DNA from: Gemmatimonadales bacterium
GTDB taxonomy: Bacteria > Gemmatimonadota > Gemmatimonadetes > Longimicrobiales > Gaopeijiaceae
NCBI GenBank assembly: GCA_007692665.1
Contig: REBP01000048.1
Location: 1 to 54,730, forward strand
Length of the DNA: 54,730 nt
Direction: 5' to 3'
Each line of letters begins with the position of its first letter. Position 1 is the stretch's first letter. Of this stretch, positions 1 through 9,251 are shown piece by piece. A program made the translations under genes and the position numbers. The notes beneath the pieces were generated by a model. That model did no database searches, was not told the origin of the DNA, and was given only the letters and a program-made list of their open reading frames with translations.

Positions 1-1023
1 CGCCTCTTCCTGCGCACCTCCGAGTTCCTCTGGCAGGAGGGGCACACCGCCCACGCCACCGAGGCGGAGGCGGAGGCCGAGACCCGGAAGATGCTCGGGG
101 TCTACCGGACCTTCATGGAGGAGTGGATCGGGATGCCGGTGGTCACGGGGCTCAAGTCCGAGGCCGAGAAGTTCGCCGGGGCCGTGCGCACCTACACCTG
201 CGAGGCCATGATGCAGGACAACCGGGCGCTCCAGGCCGGGACCTCGCACAACCTGGGGCAGAACTTCGCGAAGCAGTTCGACCTCAAGTTCCAGAGCGAG
301 GAAGGCCAGGAGGAGTACGCCTGGAACACCTCGTGGGGGGTGTCGACGCGCATGGTGGGCGGCATGGTCATGACCCACGGCGACGACGCCGGCATCGTCG
401 TGCCCCCGCGCCTCGCCCCGACGCAGGTGGTCATCGTGCCCATCTACCGCAAGGATCACGAGCGGGCGGCGGTGGTGGAGAAGGCCTGGCACGTGCGGGC
501 GGCGCTGGACGCCATGGGCATTCGTGCCAAGGTGGACGACCGGGACCACCTGAACCCCGGCGCCAAGTTCTGGGAGTGGGAGCGCAAGGGCGTGCCGTTC
601 CGCGTGGAGGTGGGCCCGAAGGACCTCGAGAAGGGCCAGCTCTGCCTGGCCAAGCGCGTGCGCGCCGAGGGCGAGGACCGGAAGATGTTCCTGCCGGAGG
701 ATGCGGCGATCTCCGGTCTGCCGGAGCGTCTCGAGGCCTTCCAGCGGGAGCTGCTGGAGGCGGCCCGGGCCCGGCGGGAGGCGAATTCCCACAGGGGCGT
801 GAAGAGCATGGGAGAGCTGAAGGAGATCCTCGAGGGCCCCGGCGGCTTCGTGTACACGGGCTGGAGCGGCGACACCTCCGTCGAGACCCTGATCAAGGAC
901 GAGACGAAGGCCACGCTCCGCTGCATCCCGGACCCGGATTTCCGGTCCGAGACGCCGCCGGAGACCTGCATCGGGGGCAAGGCGCCCTCGAAGATGGAGG
1001 TCATGTGGGCGAAGGCATACTGA
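1..1023 (+). CDS. proS: prolyl-tRNA synthetase, 5'-truncated by the window edge
   Basis: Charges tRNA-Pro with proline in the cytoplasm. The frame is open from base 1, so the N-terminus lies outside the window; 340 codons of a protein usually near 480-500 aa are present. The first visible residues contain the class II ProRS segment [12 protein letters not shown]. Motif 3 follows ([20 protein letters not shown]), then the anticodon-binding domain (VVIVPIYRK). The C-terminal domain has two cysteines (TLRCIP and ETCIGG) and ends in WAKAY. The terminal Tyr is typical of the archaeal/eukaryote-like ProRS type. The TGA overlaps the ATG of lysA (TGATG), so the two genes are probably cotranscribed. 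Identification is firm. Confidence 0.95.
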   Translation, partial: RLFLRTSEFLWQEGHTAHATEAEAEAETRKMLGVYRTFMEEWIGMPVVTGLKSEAEKFAGAVRTYTCEAMMQDNRALQAGTSHNLGQNFAKQFDLKFQSEEGQEEYAWNTSWGVSTRMVGGMVMTHGDDAGIVVPPRLAPTQVVIVPIYRKDHERAAVVEKAWHVRAALDAMGIRAKVDDRDHLNPGAKFWEWERKGVPFRVEVGPKDLEKGQLCLAKRVRAEGEDRKMFLPEDAAISGLPERLEAFQRELLEAARARREANSHRGVKSMGELKEILEGPGGFVYTGWSGDTSVETLIKDETKATLRCIPDPDFRSETPPETCIGGKAPSKMEVMWAKAY

Positions 1024-2435
1024 TGGGCGGGGCATCGAAGGCGGCGGTCTCCGGCGCGGCGACCGGAGTGCCGGGCGAGCCGTTCCCCCGTGTGGACGGG
1101 GTTCTCATGGCTGGAGCCGGTGCCGGCGAGCAGGGCGCGGCGGAGGGCGTCTCCCTCGAGGCGCTGGCCGAAGAGCACGGCACACCGCTCTACGTGTACT
1201 CCGCCGACGCCATCGAGGCGCGGGTGCGGGCGTACCAGGAGGCCTTTGGCGCCCCGGGGCGGGACGACGCGGGCGTGGACTTCCTGCTGGCCTACTCGGT
1301 GAAGGCGAACGGCAACCTGGCCGTGCTGAACCGCATCGCGGCGCTGGGCGCCGGGGCCGACATCGTGTCGGGCGGGGAGCTGGCCCGGGCGCTGGCCGCC
1401 GGGATCCCGGCCGATCGCGTCGTCTTCGCCGGGGTGGGGAAGACCGATGCCGAGCTTCGCGCGGGCCTCGAGGCGGGGATCCACGCCTTCCACGTGGAGA
1501 GTGCCGGGGAGCTGGAGGCGCTGGAACGGGTGGCGCAGGCCATGGGCGTGCGGGCTCCGGTGGGGATTCGCGTGAACCCCAACATCCATACCGAGACCCC
1601 CCACGAGTACACCCGCACCGGGCACGCGGCCACGAAGTTCGGGATCGCGGTGGAGCAGGCCATGGCCCTCTACCGGGAGGCCGCACCGCGTCCCGCGCTG
1701 GAACTCAGGGGCATCGACGTGCACATCGGCTCCCAGATCATCGAGGTGGAGCCCTACCGCCGGGCGCTGGACACGGTCCTCGCCATGGTGGACGAGCTGG
1801 CCGCCGAGGGCATCAGCCTCGAGTACCTGGACCTGGGAGGCGGCTTCGGCGTGGGGTACGAGGGCGGCCCGGGACTCACCCCGGCCCGGGTGGCCGAGGT
1901 CGTGGTGCCGCCCCTTCGCGAGCGGGGGCTCCGGCTCCTCCTCGAGCCCGGCCGCTCCATTGCCGGCGAGGCCGGGGTGCTCCTGACCCGGGTGCTCTAC
2001 GTGAAGGAGGCCGGCGGGAAGACCTTCGCCATTACCGATGCGGGGATGACGGAACTGCTTCGGCCCTCGCACTACGACGGGTGGCACCGCATCGAGGCCG
2101 TGCGCGAGCGCGCCGGGTCCCCGGTGGGGGTCGTGGAGATCGTGGGGCCGGTGTGCGAGACCGGGGATTTCCTGGCCCGGGACCGCGAGATGCCGGTGCC
2201 GGAACCCGGAGAGCTCCTGGCCGTGGCCACCGCCGGTGCCTACGGCTTCGCCATGGCGTCCAACTACAATGCACGCCCCCGACCCGCCGAGGTGCTGGTG
2301 GAGGGCGGGGTGGCCCACCTGGTCCGACGCCGGGAGACGGTGGAGGACCTCTTCCGCGGGGAGACGATCCCGCCGCATCCCCGGCCAGACACCCGGCCAG
2401 ACTCCCGGCCAGAATCCCGGAACGACACGCCATGA
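1023..2435 (+). CDS. lysA: diaminopimelate decarboxylase
   Basis: PLP enzyme converting meso-diaminopimelate to L-lysine, the last step of lysine synthesis. The 470-aa protein shows the PLP lysine in YSVKANGN (K94), HIGSQI (234-239), the Gly-rich phosphate loop [14 protein letters not shown] (308-312) and the substrate cysteine in CETGDF (C378). The ATG at 1023 overlaps the proS stop. An in-frame ATG at 1107 would give a length closer to the conserved domain start, so the first 28 residues are less certain. The C-terminus carries a short [12 protein letters not shown] tail encoded by a 12-bp tandem repeat and probably not part of the fold. The stop overlaps guaA by ATGA. Confidence 0.95.
   Translation: MGGASKAAVSGAATGVPGEPFPRVDGVLMAGAGAGEQGAAEGVSLEALAEEHGTPLYVYSADAIEARVRAYQEAFGAPGRDDAGVDFLLAYSVKANGNLAVLNRIAALGAGADIVSGGELARALAAGIPADRVVFAGVGKTDAELRAGLEAGIHAFHVESAGELEALERVAQAMGVRAPVGIRVNPNIHTETPHEYTRTGHAATKFGIAVEQAMALYREAAPRPALELRGIDVHIGSQIIEVEPYRRALDTVLAMVDELAAEGISLEYLDLGGGFGVGYEGGPGLTPARVAEVVVPPLRERGLRLLLEPGRSIAGEAGVLLTRVLYVKEAGGKTFAITDAGMTELLRPSHYDGWHRIEAVRERAGSPVGVVEIVGPVCETGDFLARDREMPVPEPGELLAVATAGAYGFAMASNYNARPRPAEVLVEGGVAHLVRRRETVEDLFRGETIPPHPRPDTRPDSRPESRNDTP
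2380..2415 (+). repeat. 12-bp tandem repeat, three copies, at the 3' end of lysA
   Basis: Three head-to-tail copies of CCCGGCCAGANN start at 2380, 2392 and 2404. The period is a multiple of three and encodes [12 protein letters not shown] after the conserved lysA domain, so expansion or contraction keeps the frame and the overlap with guaA. Confidence 0.85.
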
Positions 2436-3988
2436 GCCTCACCCAGACCCACGACCGCGTCCTGATCCTCGACTACGGCTCCCAGTACACCCAGCTCATC
2501 GCCCGGCGCATCCGGGAGGAGCGGGTCTTCTGCGAGATCCATCCGCCGACCCGGTCGCTGGACTGGATCCGGGAGTGGGCACCGAAGGGGATCATCCTGT
2601 CGGGGGGGCCGGCCTCGGTCTACGACGACGATGTGCCCGGTGTGGACCCGGCACTCCTCCAGGGGGAGTTCCCGGTGCTCGGGATCTGCTACGGCATGCA
2701 GCTCATGGCCCACCACTCCGGCGGGAAGGTCCACAACGGGACCCGGGAGTACGGGCGGGCCGACCTCACCGTGAAGGAGAACGACGGGCTCTTCGAGGGC
2801 TTCGATCCCGCCGAGTCCACCCGGGTCTGGTGCTCCCACGGCGACCACGTGGATGCGCCGCCCCCGGGCTTCGTCGCGCTGGCCTCCACGGCGACGCTCC
2901 CGGTGGCCGCCTTCCGCCACGAGACGCTCCCCCTCTTCGGCGTGCAGTTCCACCCCGAGGTGGCCCACACGGTGCGGGGCGAGGAGATCCTCTCCAACTT
3001 CCTCTTCCGCATCGCCGGGTGCGAGCCCACCTGGACCCCCGGCGCCTTCGTCGGCGAGTCGGTGGCCATCATTGCCGAGACCGCAGGCGACGCCCACGTG
3101 ATCTGCGGGCTCTCCGGGGGCGTGGACTCGTCGGTGGCGGCGGTCCTCGTGCACCGGGCCGTGGGGGACCGGCTCACCTGCATCTTCGTCGACAACGGGC
3201 TCCTCCGGAAGAACGAGCGCGAGACGGTGGAGCGCACCTTCCGGAGGCACATGGGGATCCGGCTGGTGGTGGTGGATGCGAGGGAGGAGTTCCTTGCCGC
3301 GCTGGCCGGTGTGGAAGACCCGGAGGCGAAGCGGAAGGCCATCGGGAATACCTTCATCCGGGTCTTCGAGCGGGTGGCCGGGGAGGAGGGCGATGACGCG
3401 AAGTTCCTGGTGCAGGGGACGCTCTACCCCGACGTCATCGAGTCCGTGTCCACGGGCGGGCCGTCGGTGACCATCAAGACCCACCACAACGTGGGCGGCC
3501 TCCCCGACGACATGCCCTTCGCCCTCATCGAGCCCCTCCGGGAGCTCTTCAAGGACGAGGTCCGGAACGTGGGCCGCGAGCTGGGCCTTCCCGAGGAGTT
3601 CGTGGGGCGCCACCCGTTCCCGGGGCCGGGGCTCGGGATCCGCGTGCTGGGCGAGGTCACCGAGGAGCGCCTCGCCGTGCTCCGCGAGGCCGACGCCATC
3701 TACCTCGAGGAGATCCGCACCGCCGGGCTCTACGACGAGATCTGGCAGGCCTTCGCCGTGCTGCTGCCGGTCAAGTCGGTGGGGGTCATGGGCGACGGGC
3801 GCACCTACGAGAACGTCGTGGCGCTCCGCGCCGTGACCTCCCGCGACGGCATGACCGCCGACTGGTATCCCTTCCCCCACGACGTGCTCGGCCGCATCTC
3901 CACCCGCATCATCAACGAGGTGAAGGGCGTGAACCGGGTCACCTACGACATCTCCTCCAAGCCCCCGGCCACCATCGAGTGGGAGTGA
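2432..3988 (+). CDS. guaA: GMP synthase (glutamine-hydrolysing)
   Basis: Converts XMP to GMP using glutamine and ATP. The 518-aa protein has the usual two-part layout. The N-terminal class I amidotransferase has its nucleophile in GICYGMQ and the His-Glu pair in QFHPEV. The C-terminal ATP pyrophosphatase has the P-loop SGGVDSSV, then the dimerisation domain with [11 protein letters not shown] and the ending KPPATIEWE. The start is the ATG overlapping the lysA stop, followed directly by a conserved start ([17 protein letters not shown]). Cotranscription with proS and lysA is likely from the overlaps. No anomaly seen. Confidence 0.98.
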   Translation: MSLTQTHDRVLILDYGSQYTQLIARRIREERVFCEIHPPTRSLDWIREWAPKGIILSGGPASVYDDDVPGVDPALLQGEFPVLGICYGMQLMAHHSGGKVHNGTREYGRADLTVKENDGLFEGFDPAESTRVWCSHGDHVDAPPPGFVALASTATLPVAAFRHETLPLFGVQFHPEVAHTVRGEEILSNFLFRIAGCEPTWTPGAFVGESVAIIAETAGDAHVICGLSGGVDSSVAAVLVHRAVGDRLTCIFVDNGLLRKNERETVERTFRRHMGIRLVVVDAREEFLAALAGVEDPEAKRKAIGNTFIRVFERVAGEEGDDAKFLVQGTLYPDVIESVSTGGPSVTIKTHHNVGGLPDDMPFALIEPLRELFKDEVRNVGRELGLPEEFVGRHPFPGPGLGIRVLGEVTEERLAVLREADAIYLEEIRTAGLYDEIWQAFAVLLPVKSVGVMGDGRTYENVVALRAVTSRDGMTADWYPFPHDVLGRISTRIINEVKGVNRVTYDISSKPPATIEWE

Positions 3989-4099
3989 GGCCGGGGGTGG
4001 CCCCCTGACCGGGAGCAGCACGCCGGAGGGACCGATCCTTGCAACGTTGTCCCGGTTCGGGAAGCACGGACAGCACGGAATCGGACAGGGAGACACGTC

Positions 4100-4882
4100 A
4101 TGGAGATGAAGGATCGGGTGGCATTCATCACGGGGGCAGGATCGGGAATCGGTCGGGCGACGGCGCGCCGCCTGGTTGCCGAGGGGATGCGGGTGGCCCT
4201 CGCCGGCCGGGACGAGGACGAACTCGAGGAACTGGCGGAGGAGATCCGCAACGGGGGCGGCGAGGCGCTGGCCATGAAGCTCGACATTGTCGAGGTCGAC
4301 GAACTCGAGGCGGCGTACGCGAAGATCGACGAGACGTGGGGGCGGCTTGACCTCGTCTTCGCCAACGCCGGGGTCAACGGGACCTGGGCTCCCATCGAGG
4401 AACTCGACCCGGAGGACTGGCGGCAGACCATCGAGATCAACCTCACCGGGACGTTTCAGACCATCAAGTACGCCGTTCCGTATCTGAAACAGTCGAAGGG
4501 CCAGGTGATCATCACCTCGTCCATCAACGGGACCCGGGTCTTCAGCAACACGGGGGCCACCGCGTACGCCTGCAGCAAGGGCGCCCAGGTGGTGCTCGGC
4601 CGGATGCTCGCCCTCGAACTGGCAGCGGACGGGATCCGGGTCAACGTGATCTGCCCCGGGGCCGTGGACACGGCCATCGACGACAACACGGAACTCGAGA
4701 ACCTGAAGAAGGTCCGGCACCCCGAGTCCGTGCCCGACGACGTGATCCCGCTCACCGGGGGCGAGCCGGCCTCGAGCGAACAGGTGGCCGCCCTCGTCAT
4801 GATGCTGGTCTCGGACGAATCGAGCCACATCACCGGAACGGAGATCTGGATCGACGGGGGGCAGTCGCTGCTCAAGGGGTGA
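4100..4882 (+). CDS. SDR-family NAD(P)-dependent oxidoreductase
   Basis: Classical short-chain dehydrogenase of 260 aa, cytoplasmic. Cofactor motif TGAGSGIG is at 11-18, NAG at 89-91, and the catalytic residues are N114, S140/S141, Y156 and K160 (YACSK). The C-terminal GTEIWIDGGQSL is typical of the family. The substrate cannot be told from sequence; glucose-1-dehydrogenase or 3-oxoacyl-ACP reductase labels would be guesses. The start ATG follows AGGGAGA with normal spacing. It stands alone, 111 bp after guaA, and is followed by a perfect 9-bp hairpin at 4898-4920. Confidence 0.9.
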   Translation: MEMKDRVAFITGAGSGIGRATARRLVAEGMRVALAGRDEDELEELAEEIRNGGGEALAMKLDIVEVDELEAAYAKIDETWGRLDLVFANAGVNGTWAPIEELDPEDWRQTIEINLTGTFQTIKYAVPYLKQSKGQVIITSSINGTRVFSNTGATAYACSKGAQVVLGRMLALELAADGIRVNVICPGAVDTAIDDNTELENLKKVRHPESVPDDVIPLTGGEPASSEQVAALVMMLVSDESSHITGTEIWIDGGQSLLKG

Positions 4883-4897
4883 TCGGGAGAGAGCTGA

Positions 4898-4920
4898 GGG
4901 TGTGCAAATTCTGCACACCC
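4898..4920 (+). terminator. 9-bp perfect inverted repeat after the SDR gene
   Basis: GGGTGTGCA (4898-4906) and TGCACACCC (4912-4920) are separated by five bases. It lies 15 bp after the SDR stop, where a transcription end is expected, but no T-run follows. It could be a terminator hairpin or a dimeric regulator site (TGTGCA-N5-TGCACA) for the downstream gene. Confidence 0.5.
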
Positions 4921-5011
4921 ACCGAGGGGTTTCCCGGTGCGGACGTCCGGCGGGCACGCGGTGGGAGGCCGACCGGGGGAAGCCGGGCGGGCCGGCGCCG
5001 TGGCACGCTTT

Positions 5012-5027
5012 TTCCCTGAACAGGGAA
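5012..5027 (+). promoter_or_regulatory. palindrome upstream of the secreted propeller protein gene
   Basis: TTCCCTG (5012-5018) and CAGGGAA (5021-5027) are separated by two bases. The 2-nt spacer is too short for an RNA loop, so a bound dimeric protein is a better reading. It lies 71 bp before the start codon at 5098. No regulator can be named. Confidence 0.3.
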
Positions 5028-5097
5028 GCGTTGTCGTGTCTGCCGACAGATCCCGCGTCCGATCCGGGTTCGCATCCCCCCACCGGGAGACTGCCCC

Positions 5098-8000
5098 ATG
5101 CAGCCCATGAAGCACCTCATCCGCCTCCTCGCGGCCCTCGCCGCCGCTCTCTTCGTCTGCCCCGTCCCTGCCGACGCCCAGTACTTCGGTCGAAACAAGG
5201 TCCAGTACGACCGGTTCGACTTCCGGGTCATGACGACTCCGCACTTCGAGCTGCATTTCTACCCGGAGGCCACGCTTCCCGCCGAGGATGCGGCCCGCAT
5301 GGCCGAGCGGTGGTACGAACGACTGGCGCGGACCTTCGAGCACGAACTCGTCGAGCGGCGCCCGCTCATCTTCTACGCGAACCATCCCGACTTCCAGCAG
5401 ACGAACGTCCTCCGGGGGACGGTGGGCGAGGGAACGGGTGGGGTCACCGAAGGGCTGAGGGACCGGGTCGTCATGCCCCTGGGAAGTTCCTACGCCGCCA
5501 CGGACCACGTTCTCGGTCACGAGCTGGTGCACTCCTTCCAGTTCGACATCGCCCGCGGGCGGCAGGGCGGGGGGGGCATCAGTGGCCTGATGCGCCTCCC
5601 CCTCTGGTTCGTCGAGGGGATGGCGGAGTACTACTCGCTCGGTCCCCGGTCCACGCTCACCGGCATGTGGCTCCGCGATGCGCTGCTTCGCGATGATCTG
5701 CCCACGCTCCGCCAGCTGACCCGGGAGCAGCAGCGATTCTTCCCCTACCGCTACGGCCACGCCTTCTTCGCCTTCGTGGGCGGGACGTACGGAGACATGG
5801 TCATCCCGGGCATGCTCCGAACAGCGGTCCGGGAGGGGTACGAGGCCTCGGTCGTCGGTGCGCTGGGCATGTCCGGCGACACCCTTTCGGCCCGGTGGCA
5901 CGAGGCCATCTCCGCCCACTACGCCCCCCTCATGGAAGGCCGGACGTCGCCGGCCGAGGCGGGGTCGCTCCTCATCTCGCCGGAAACCGGTGCCGGGCGC
6001 CAGAATGTCGCGCCCTCCCTCAGCCCCGACGGGCGCTACGTGGCGTTTCTCTCGGAGCGAGACCTCTTCACCACCGAAGTCTTCCTGGCCGACGCCGCCA
6101 CGGGCCGCATCATACGGGGGCTCACGCGCTCCATCCGGGACGCCCATGCCGATGCAATCCGGTTCATCGATTCCGCCGGCGGGTGGTCTCCCGACGGCGA
6201 GCGGATCGCCGTGAGCGTGTTCGCTCAGGGGCGGAACCGGATCCAGGTCTACCGGGCCTCGGACGGGCGCATCGTCGAACGTCTCGACGTTCCACCCCAC
6301 ATCGGCGAGATCCGGAGCCCCGCCTGGTCCCCCGACGGGAACCGCATCGCGTTCTCCGGGCAGGCCGGCGGGATCACCAACCTGTTCGAGCTCGAGGTGG
6401 CCACCGGCGAGGTCACGCAGCTCACCCACGGTCGAAACGCCGCGCTCCAGCCCACCTACGCGCCTGACGGAGCCACCCTTGCCTTCGTCACGGACCTGGG
6501 CCCCGCCACCGATTTCCAGCAGCTCGTCTTCGGGCCCATGCGCATCGCCCTCCTGGATCGGGAGTCCGGCGAGGTGGAGCCCCTGGATCTCTTCCCCGGG
6601 GCGGAGCACTGGAACCCGCAGTTCACCCCGGACGGCAGCACCCTCTTCTTCCTCGCCGACCCGGACGGGTTCCGGGACATCTTCCGGGTGGAACTCGCCG
6701 ACCGGCAGATCCTCAGGGTGACCCGGGTGGCCACGGCGGTGAGCGGGATCACCGATGCCACGCCGGCGCTCAGCGTGGCACGCACCGCGGGGACCGTGGC
6801 GTTCTCGGTCTTCGACGGCGGAGAATTCCACATTCACTCGCTGGACGCCGTGGACGTGGGCGGCGAGGCCGTCGACCCCGACGGGGTGGTCGCCCTTGCC
6901 GGACGACTTCTTCCCGGGGGCTCCGATGACCCCACCGACTGGATCAACCGCATGCTCGCCGACGCAGACGCGGGCCTCCCCCCCGTGGACGCGCACACCG
7001 CCCGGGAGGCGGAACCGGTGGACCGCTCCCTGGGACTCGATTTCATCGGACAGGCCGCCATCGGGGTGGGGGCCAGCCAGTTCGGGACCCAGGTGGGGGG
7101 CGCCATCTCGGCCGTCTTCTCGGACATCCTCGGGAACCGCTCCCTGTACACGGCCGTCCAGGCCCAGGGCGAGGTGCGTGACATCGGAGGGCAGGTGTTC
7201 TACCAGGACCAGGAGCGGCGCCTCAACTGGGGGGTGGGAGCGGCCCACTCCCCGGTGCGCTACTTCCGGACGGCCCTTGGCGAAGGGCCCGACAACACGC
7301 AGGCGCTCGTTCGCGACGACCTGCGACAGACCCAGAGCGAGGTCGTGAGCATGGTGGCCTATCCGCTCTCCACGATCCGACGACTGGAGTTCAACGCCGG
7401 CTACACGCGCTACGGCTTCGATGCCCAGCGCGACATCTTCCTCTACGACCAGGCCGGAAACTTCCTTCGTCGGGAGCAGGAAACCCTTCCGGCGCCCGAC
7501 GCGGTGAACCTCGGCCGCGCATCGGTGGCCTTCGTCGAGGACAACAGCTTCTTCGGATTCAATGCCCCGGTTCGAGGCTGGCGCGGGCGGTACGAGGTCG
7601 CCTACCTCGGTGGGAGCGTGGACTTCCTCCAGGCCACGCTGGATCACCGGCGGTACGTGGGCACGCCGGTGCCCGAGATCACCTTCGCCGTGCGCGGGAT
7701 GCACATCGGGCGCTACGGGTCGGACATGGACAATGCGAGTTCGGTCTTCCGCCCGATGTTCCTGGGGTTCGAGCCCCTGATGCGGGGCTACTCGAGCCAG
7801 TCCTTCCGGGTCGAGGAATGCACGTTCACACCCGCCGGTCAGTGTGCGGAGTTCGAACGGCTTCTGGGCCACCGCATCGGGGTCGCCAACGTGGAGGCCC
7901 GGATCGCGCTCCTGGGGACCGATCGCTTCGGACTCCTCTCCTTTCCGCTTCTCCCCACGGACCTGATCCTGTTCGGGGATGCGGGGGTGGCATGGTCCCG

Positions 8001-8184
8001 TGGGGAAAGTCCGGAGCTGAGGTGGGATCCGGACACCACCGACCGCGTGCCCGTGGCCAGCGTGGGCGTGGCAACCCGGACCAACGTGCTGGGGGCCCTG
8101 GTTCTCGAGATCTTCTATGCGCACCCCTTCCAGCGTCCCGAGCGGGGCGGCCACTTCGGCGTGAGTTTCGCGCCGGGCTGGTAG
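5098..8184 (+). CDS. secreted HExxH metallopeptidase-like / beta-propeller protein with barrel-like C-terminus
   Basis: 1028 aa with a Sec signal peptide (KHLIRLLAALAAALFVCP then ADAQ). Residues about 30-270 form a peptidase MA-like domain with the zinc motif HELVH (H141, E142, H145) and FVEGMAEYY further on. Residues about 290-640 hold TolB/PD40-type propeller blades (SPDGRYVAFLS, SPDGERIAVS, SPDGNRIAFSG, TPDGSTLFFLA). The last 340 residues are rich in alternating polar and apolar stretches and end in SFAPGW, resembling an outer-membrane barrel of the BamA/surface-antigen type. The combination suggests a periplasmic or outer-membrane protein; its substrate is unknown. A second ATG at 5107 is possible. 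It appears monocistronic. Confidence 0.8.
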   Translation: MQPMKHLIRLLAALAAALFVCPVPADAQYFGRNKVQYDRFDFRVMTTPHFELHFYPEATLPAEDAARMAERWYERLARTFEHELVERRPLIFYANHPDFQQTNVLRGTVGEGTGGVTEGLRDRVVMPLGSSYAATDHVLGHELVHSFQFDIARGRQGGGGISGLMRLPLWFVEGMAEYYSLGPRSTLTGMWLRDALLRDDLPTLRQLTREQQRFFPYRYGHAFFAFVGGTYGDMVIPGMLRTAVREGYEASVVGALGMSGDTLSARWHEAISAHYAPLMEGRTSPAEAGSLLISPETGAGRQNVAPSLSPDGRYVAFLSERDLFTTEVFLADAATGRIIRGLTRSIRDAHADAIRFIDSAGGWSPDGERIAVSVFAQGRNRIQVYRASDGRIVERLDVPPHIGEIRSPAWSPDGNRIAFSGQAGGITNLFELEVATGEVTQLTHGRNAALQPTYAPDGATLAFVTDLGPATDFQQLVFGPMRIALLDRESGEVEPLDLFPGAEHWNPQFTPDGSTLFFLADPDGFRDIFRVELADRQILRVTRVATAVSGITDATPALSVARTAGTVAFSVFDGGEFHIHSLDAVDVGGEAVDPDGVVALAGRLLPGGSDDPTDWINRMLADADAGLPPVDAHTAREAEPVDRSLGLDFIGQAAIGVGASQFGTQVGGAISAVFSDILGNRSLYTAVQAQGEVRDIGGQVFYQDQERRLNWGVGAAHSPVRYFRTALGEGPDNTQALVRDDLRQTQSEVVSMVAYPLSTIRRLEFNAGYTRYGFDAQRDIFLYDQAGNFLRREQETLPAPDAVNLGRASVAFVEDNSFFGFNAPVRGWRGRYEVAYLGGSVDFLQATLDHRRYVGTPVPEITFAVRGMHIGRYGSDMDNASSVFRPMFLGFEPLMRGYSSQSFRVEECTFTPAGQCAEFERLLGHRIGVANVEARIALLGTDRFGLLSFPLLPTDLILFGDAGVAWSRGESPELRWDPDTTDRVPVASVGVATRTNVLGALVLEIFYAHPFQRPERGGHFGVSFAPGW

Positions 8185-8190
8185 GCCTCC

Positions 8191-8826
8191 TCAGATGCGT
8201 TCGAGGGCCTCGTCCACGGTGTGGGAGCCCTCGAGAAGATCCAGCGTCCGTTTCGGGGTGCCCGGATGGTCCAGGACGGCAACGAGGACCTCGGCCAGGT
8301 CCGCCCGGCTCACCGACCCGCTCCCCTCGATCCGGGCCGCCAGGTTCACACGACCGGTCGGTGGGTCGTCGGTCAGGCGGCCGGGCCTCACGATCGTCCA
8401 TGACAGTTCGCTGCGCGCCAGGTGGCGGTCGGCCCATCCCTTGGCACGCAGGTAGTGGGAGATCGGGTGGCCCGTGCTTTCGGGATCCGCCCCCATGGAA
8501 CTCAGCATGATGTAGCGACTCACCGTGCCGGCCTCGGCGGCGACCACGCTTCGCACCGCCCCGTCGCGGTCCACGGCGAGCGTCTGCTCCGGACCGGTAC
8601 TCCCGCCGGAGCCCGCGGCGAAGATCACCGCATCCACGCCTTCGAGGGCCTCGTCCAGGGGCCGTTCCAGGTCCGCCACCACCGAGGCCACGCCCATGCC
8701 CGAGAAGCGGGGCTGCTGCTCCGAGTCCCTCACCATGGCCACGGGCTCGTGAACCTCGTGATCCTTCAGTCGGTCCACGACCAGGCGACCGGTGGCTCCA
8801 TTTGCTCCAATGACGAGAACGCGCAT
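8191..8826 (-). CDS. NAD(P)-binding oxidoreductase, atypical SDR (YwnB/NmrA-like)
   Basis: 211-aa Rossmann protein with the N-terminal GANGATG motif (7-13) directly after the first strand (MRVLVI), then VDAVIFAAGSGG, YIMLSSMGAD and WTIVRPGRLTD. These mark the atypical SDR family whose members are annotated as NAD(P)H-binding, flavin reductase or azoreductase-like. Substrate unknown. The ATG has a strong ribosome site (GGGAGGAG, about 5 nt upstream). It is convergent with the propeller gene, leaving only 6 bp between stops. Four CTCGAAGC repeats lie in its upstream region. Confidence 0.85.
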   Translation of the reverse strand: MRVLVIGANGATGRLVVDRLKDHEVHEPVAMVRDSEQQPRFSGMGVASVVADLERPLDEALEGVDAVIFAAGSGGSTGPEQTLAVDRDGAVRSVVAAEAGTVSRYIMLSSMGADPESTGHPISHYLRAKGWADRHLARSELSWTIVRPGRLTDDPPTGRVNLAARIEGSGSVSRADLAEVLVAVLDHPGTPKRTLDLLEGSHTVDEALERI

Positions 8827-8859
8827 TCCTGCTCCTCCCTGGTTTCGAGTTCGGCGGGC

Positions 8860-8906
8860 GCTTCGAGCGAATGCTTCGAGCGAGGCTTCGAGGCAGTGCT
8901 TCGAGG
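8860..8906 (-). promoter_or_regulatory. four direct repeats CTCGAAGC upstream of the NAD(P)-binding protein gene
   Basis: GCTTCGAG on the + strand occurs at 8860-8867, 8873-8880, 8885-8892 and 8899-8906, with spacings of 13, 12 and 14 bp. A related GTTTCGAG is at 8842-8849. They lie 34-80 bp upstream of the leftward start codon (8826), where an operator would be. Could also be simple repeat drift. Confidence 0.4.
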
Positions 8907-9200
8907 CAGAGGGATCCTCCCGACCCCGGTACCCTTGTGCCCCCCGCCGGCTCCATCCCGCCTCCCGTCCGCCGGGCGGATTCCGTCCCGGGCTTGCCCC
9001 AGGACGCCGGTGGTCGGAGGTTCAGTCCAGCCGGATGCTCCATCCGGGTCCCACGCCGCCGCCCGCTCCTGCCGGGGAACCGCCTCCCATGTTCACGCAA
9101 CGCTGGATCGCACCTTTTCTGGCCGGGGGCGTCCCCGGCCGCCTCCAGGGGTGGGGCGTCGGGGTCGGTGAGCTGCGGGAGGCCGTCCGGCAGCTGGACC

Positions 9201-9236
9201 CCGGCTCCCTCCCCGGCTCCCTCCCCGGCTCCCTCG
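9201..9236 (+). repeat. 12-bp tandem repeat, three copies
   Basis: CCGGCTCCCTCC starts at 9201, 9213 and 9225 (last copy ends in G). It lies 16 bp before the start of the 400-aa gene. Confidence 0.85.
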
Positions 9237-9251
9237 GGAGGTAGCGCGACC

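Larger units (their letters stand above)
8827..9251. other. 425-bp region between divergent genes
   Basis: No convincing protein gene or structured RNA is seen. It holds four CTCGAAGC repeats next to the leftward gene, a proline/arginine-rich stretch with coding-like composition in several frames, and a 12-bp tandem repeat just before the rightward gene. A 51-codon ORF (9089-9244) runs through the tandem repeat but has no family features. Confidence 0.6.

Noticed and set aside
3993-4005. GGGGG-TGG-CCCCC hairpin after guaA as a terminator
   Set aside because: Only a 5-bp stem and no T-run; too common by chance at this GC content.
2264-5083. Very long open frame on the minus strand opposite guaA and the SDR gene (similar ones opposite 4456-8154, 12908-16372 and 39547-42528)
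   Set aside because: High GC makes long antisense frames common. The translations are Pro/Gly/Arg/His-rich without domains, while the plus-strand genes are well-known families.
9089-9244. 51-codon ORF ending in LPGS repeats before the 400-aa gene
   Set aside because: No ribosome site or family features, and its end is made by the 12-bp tandem repeat.
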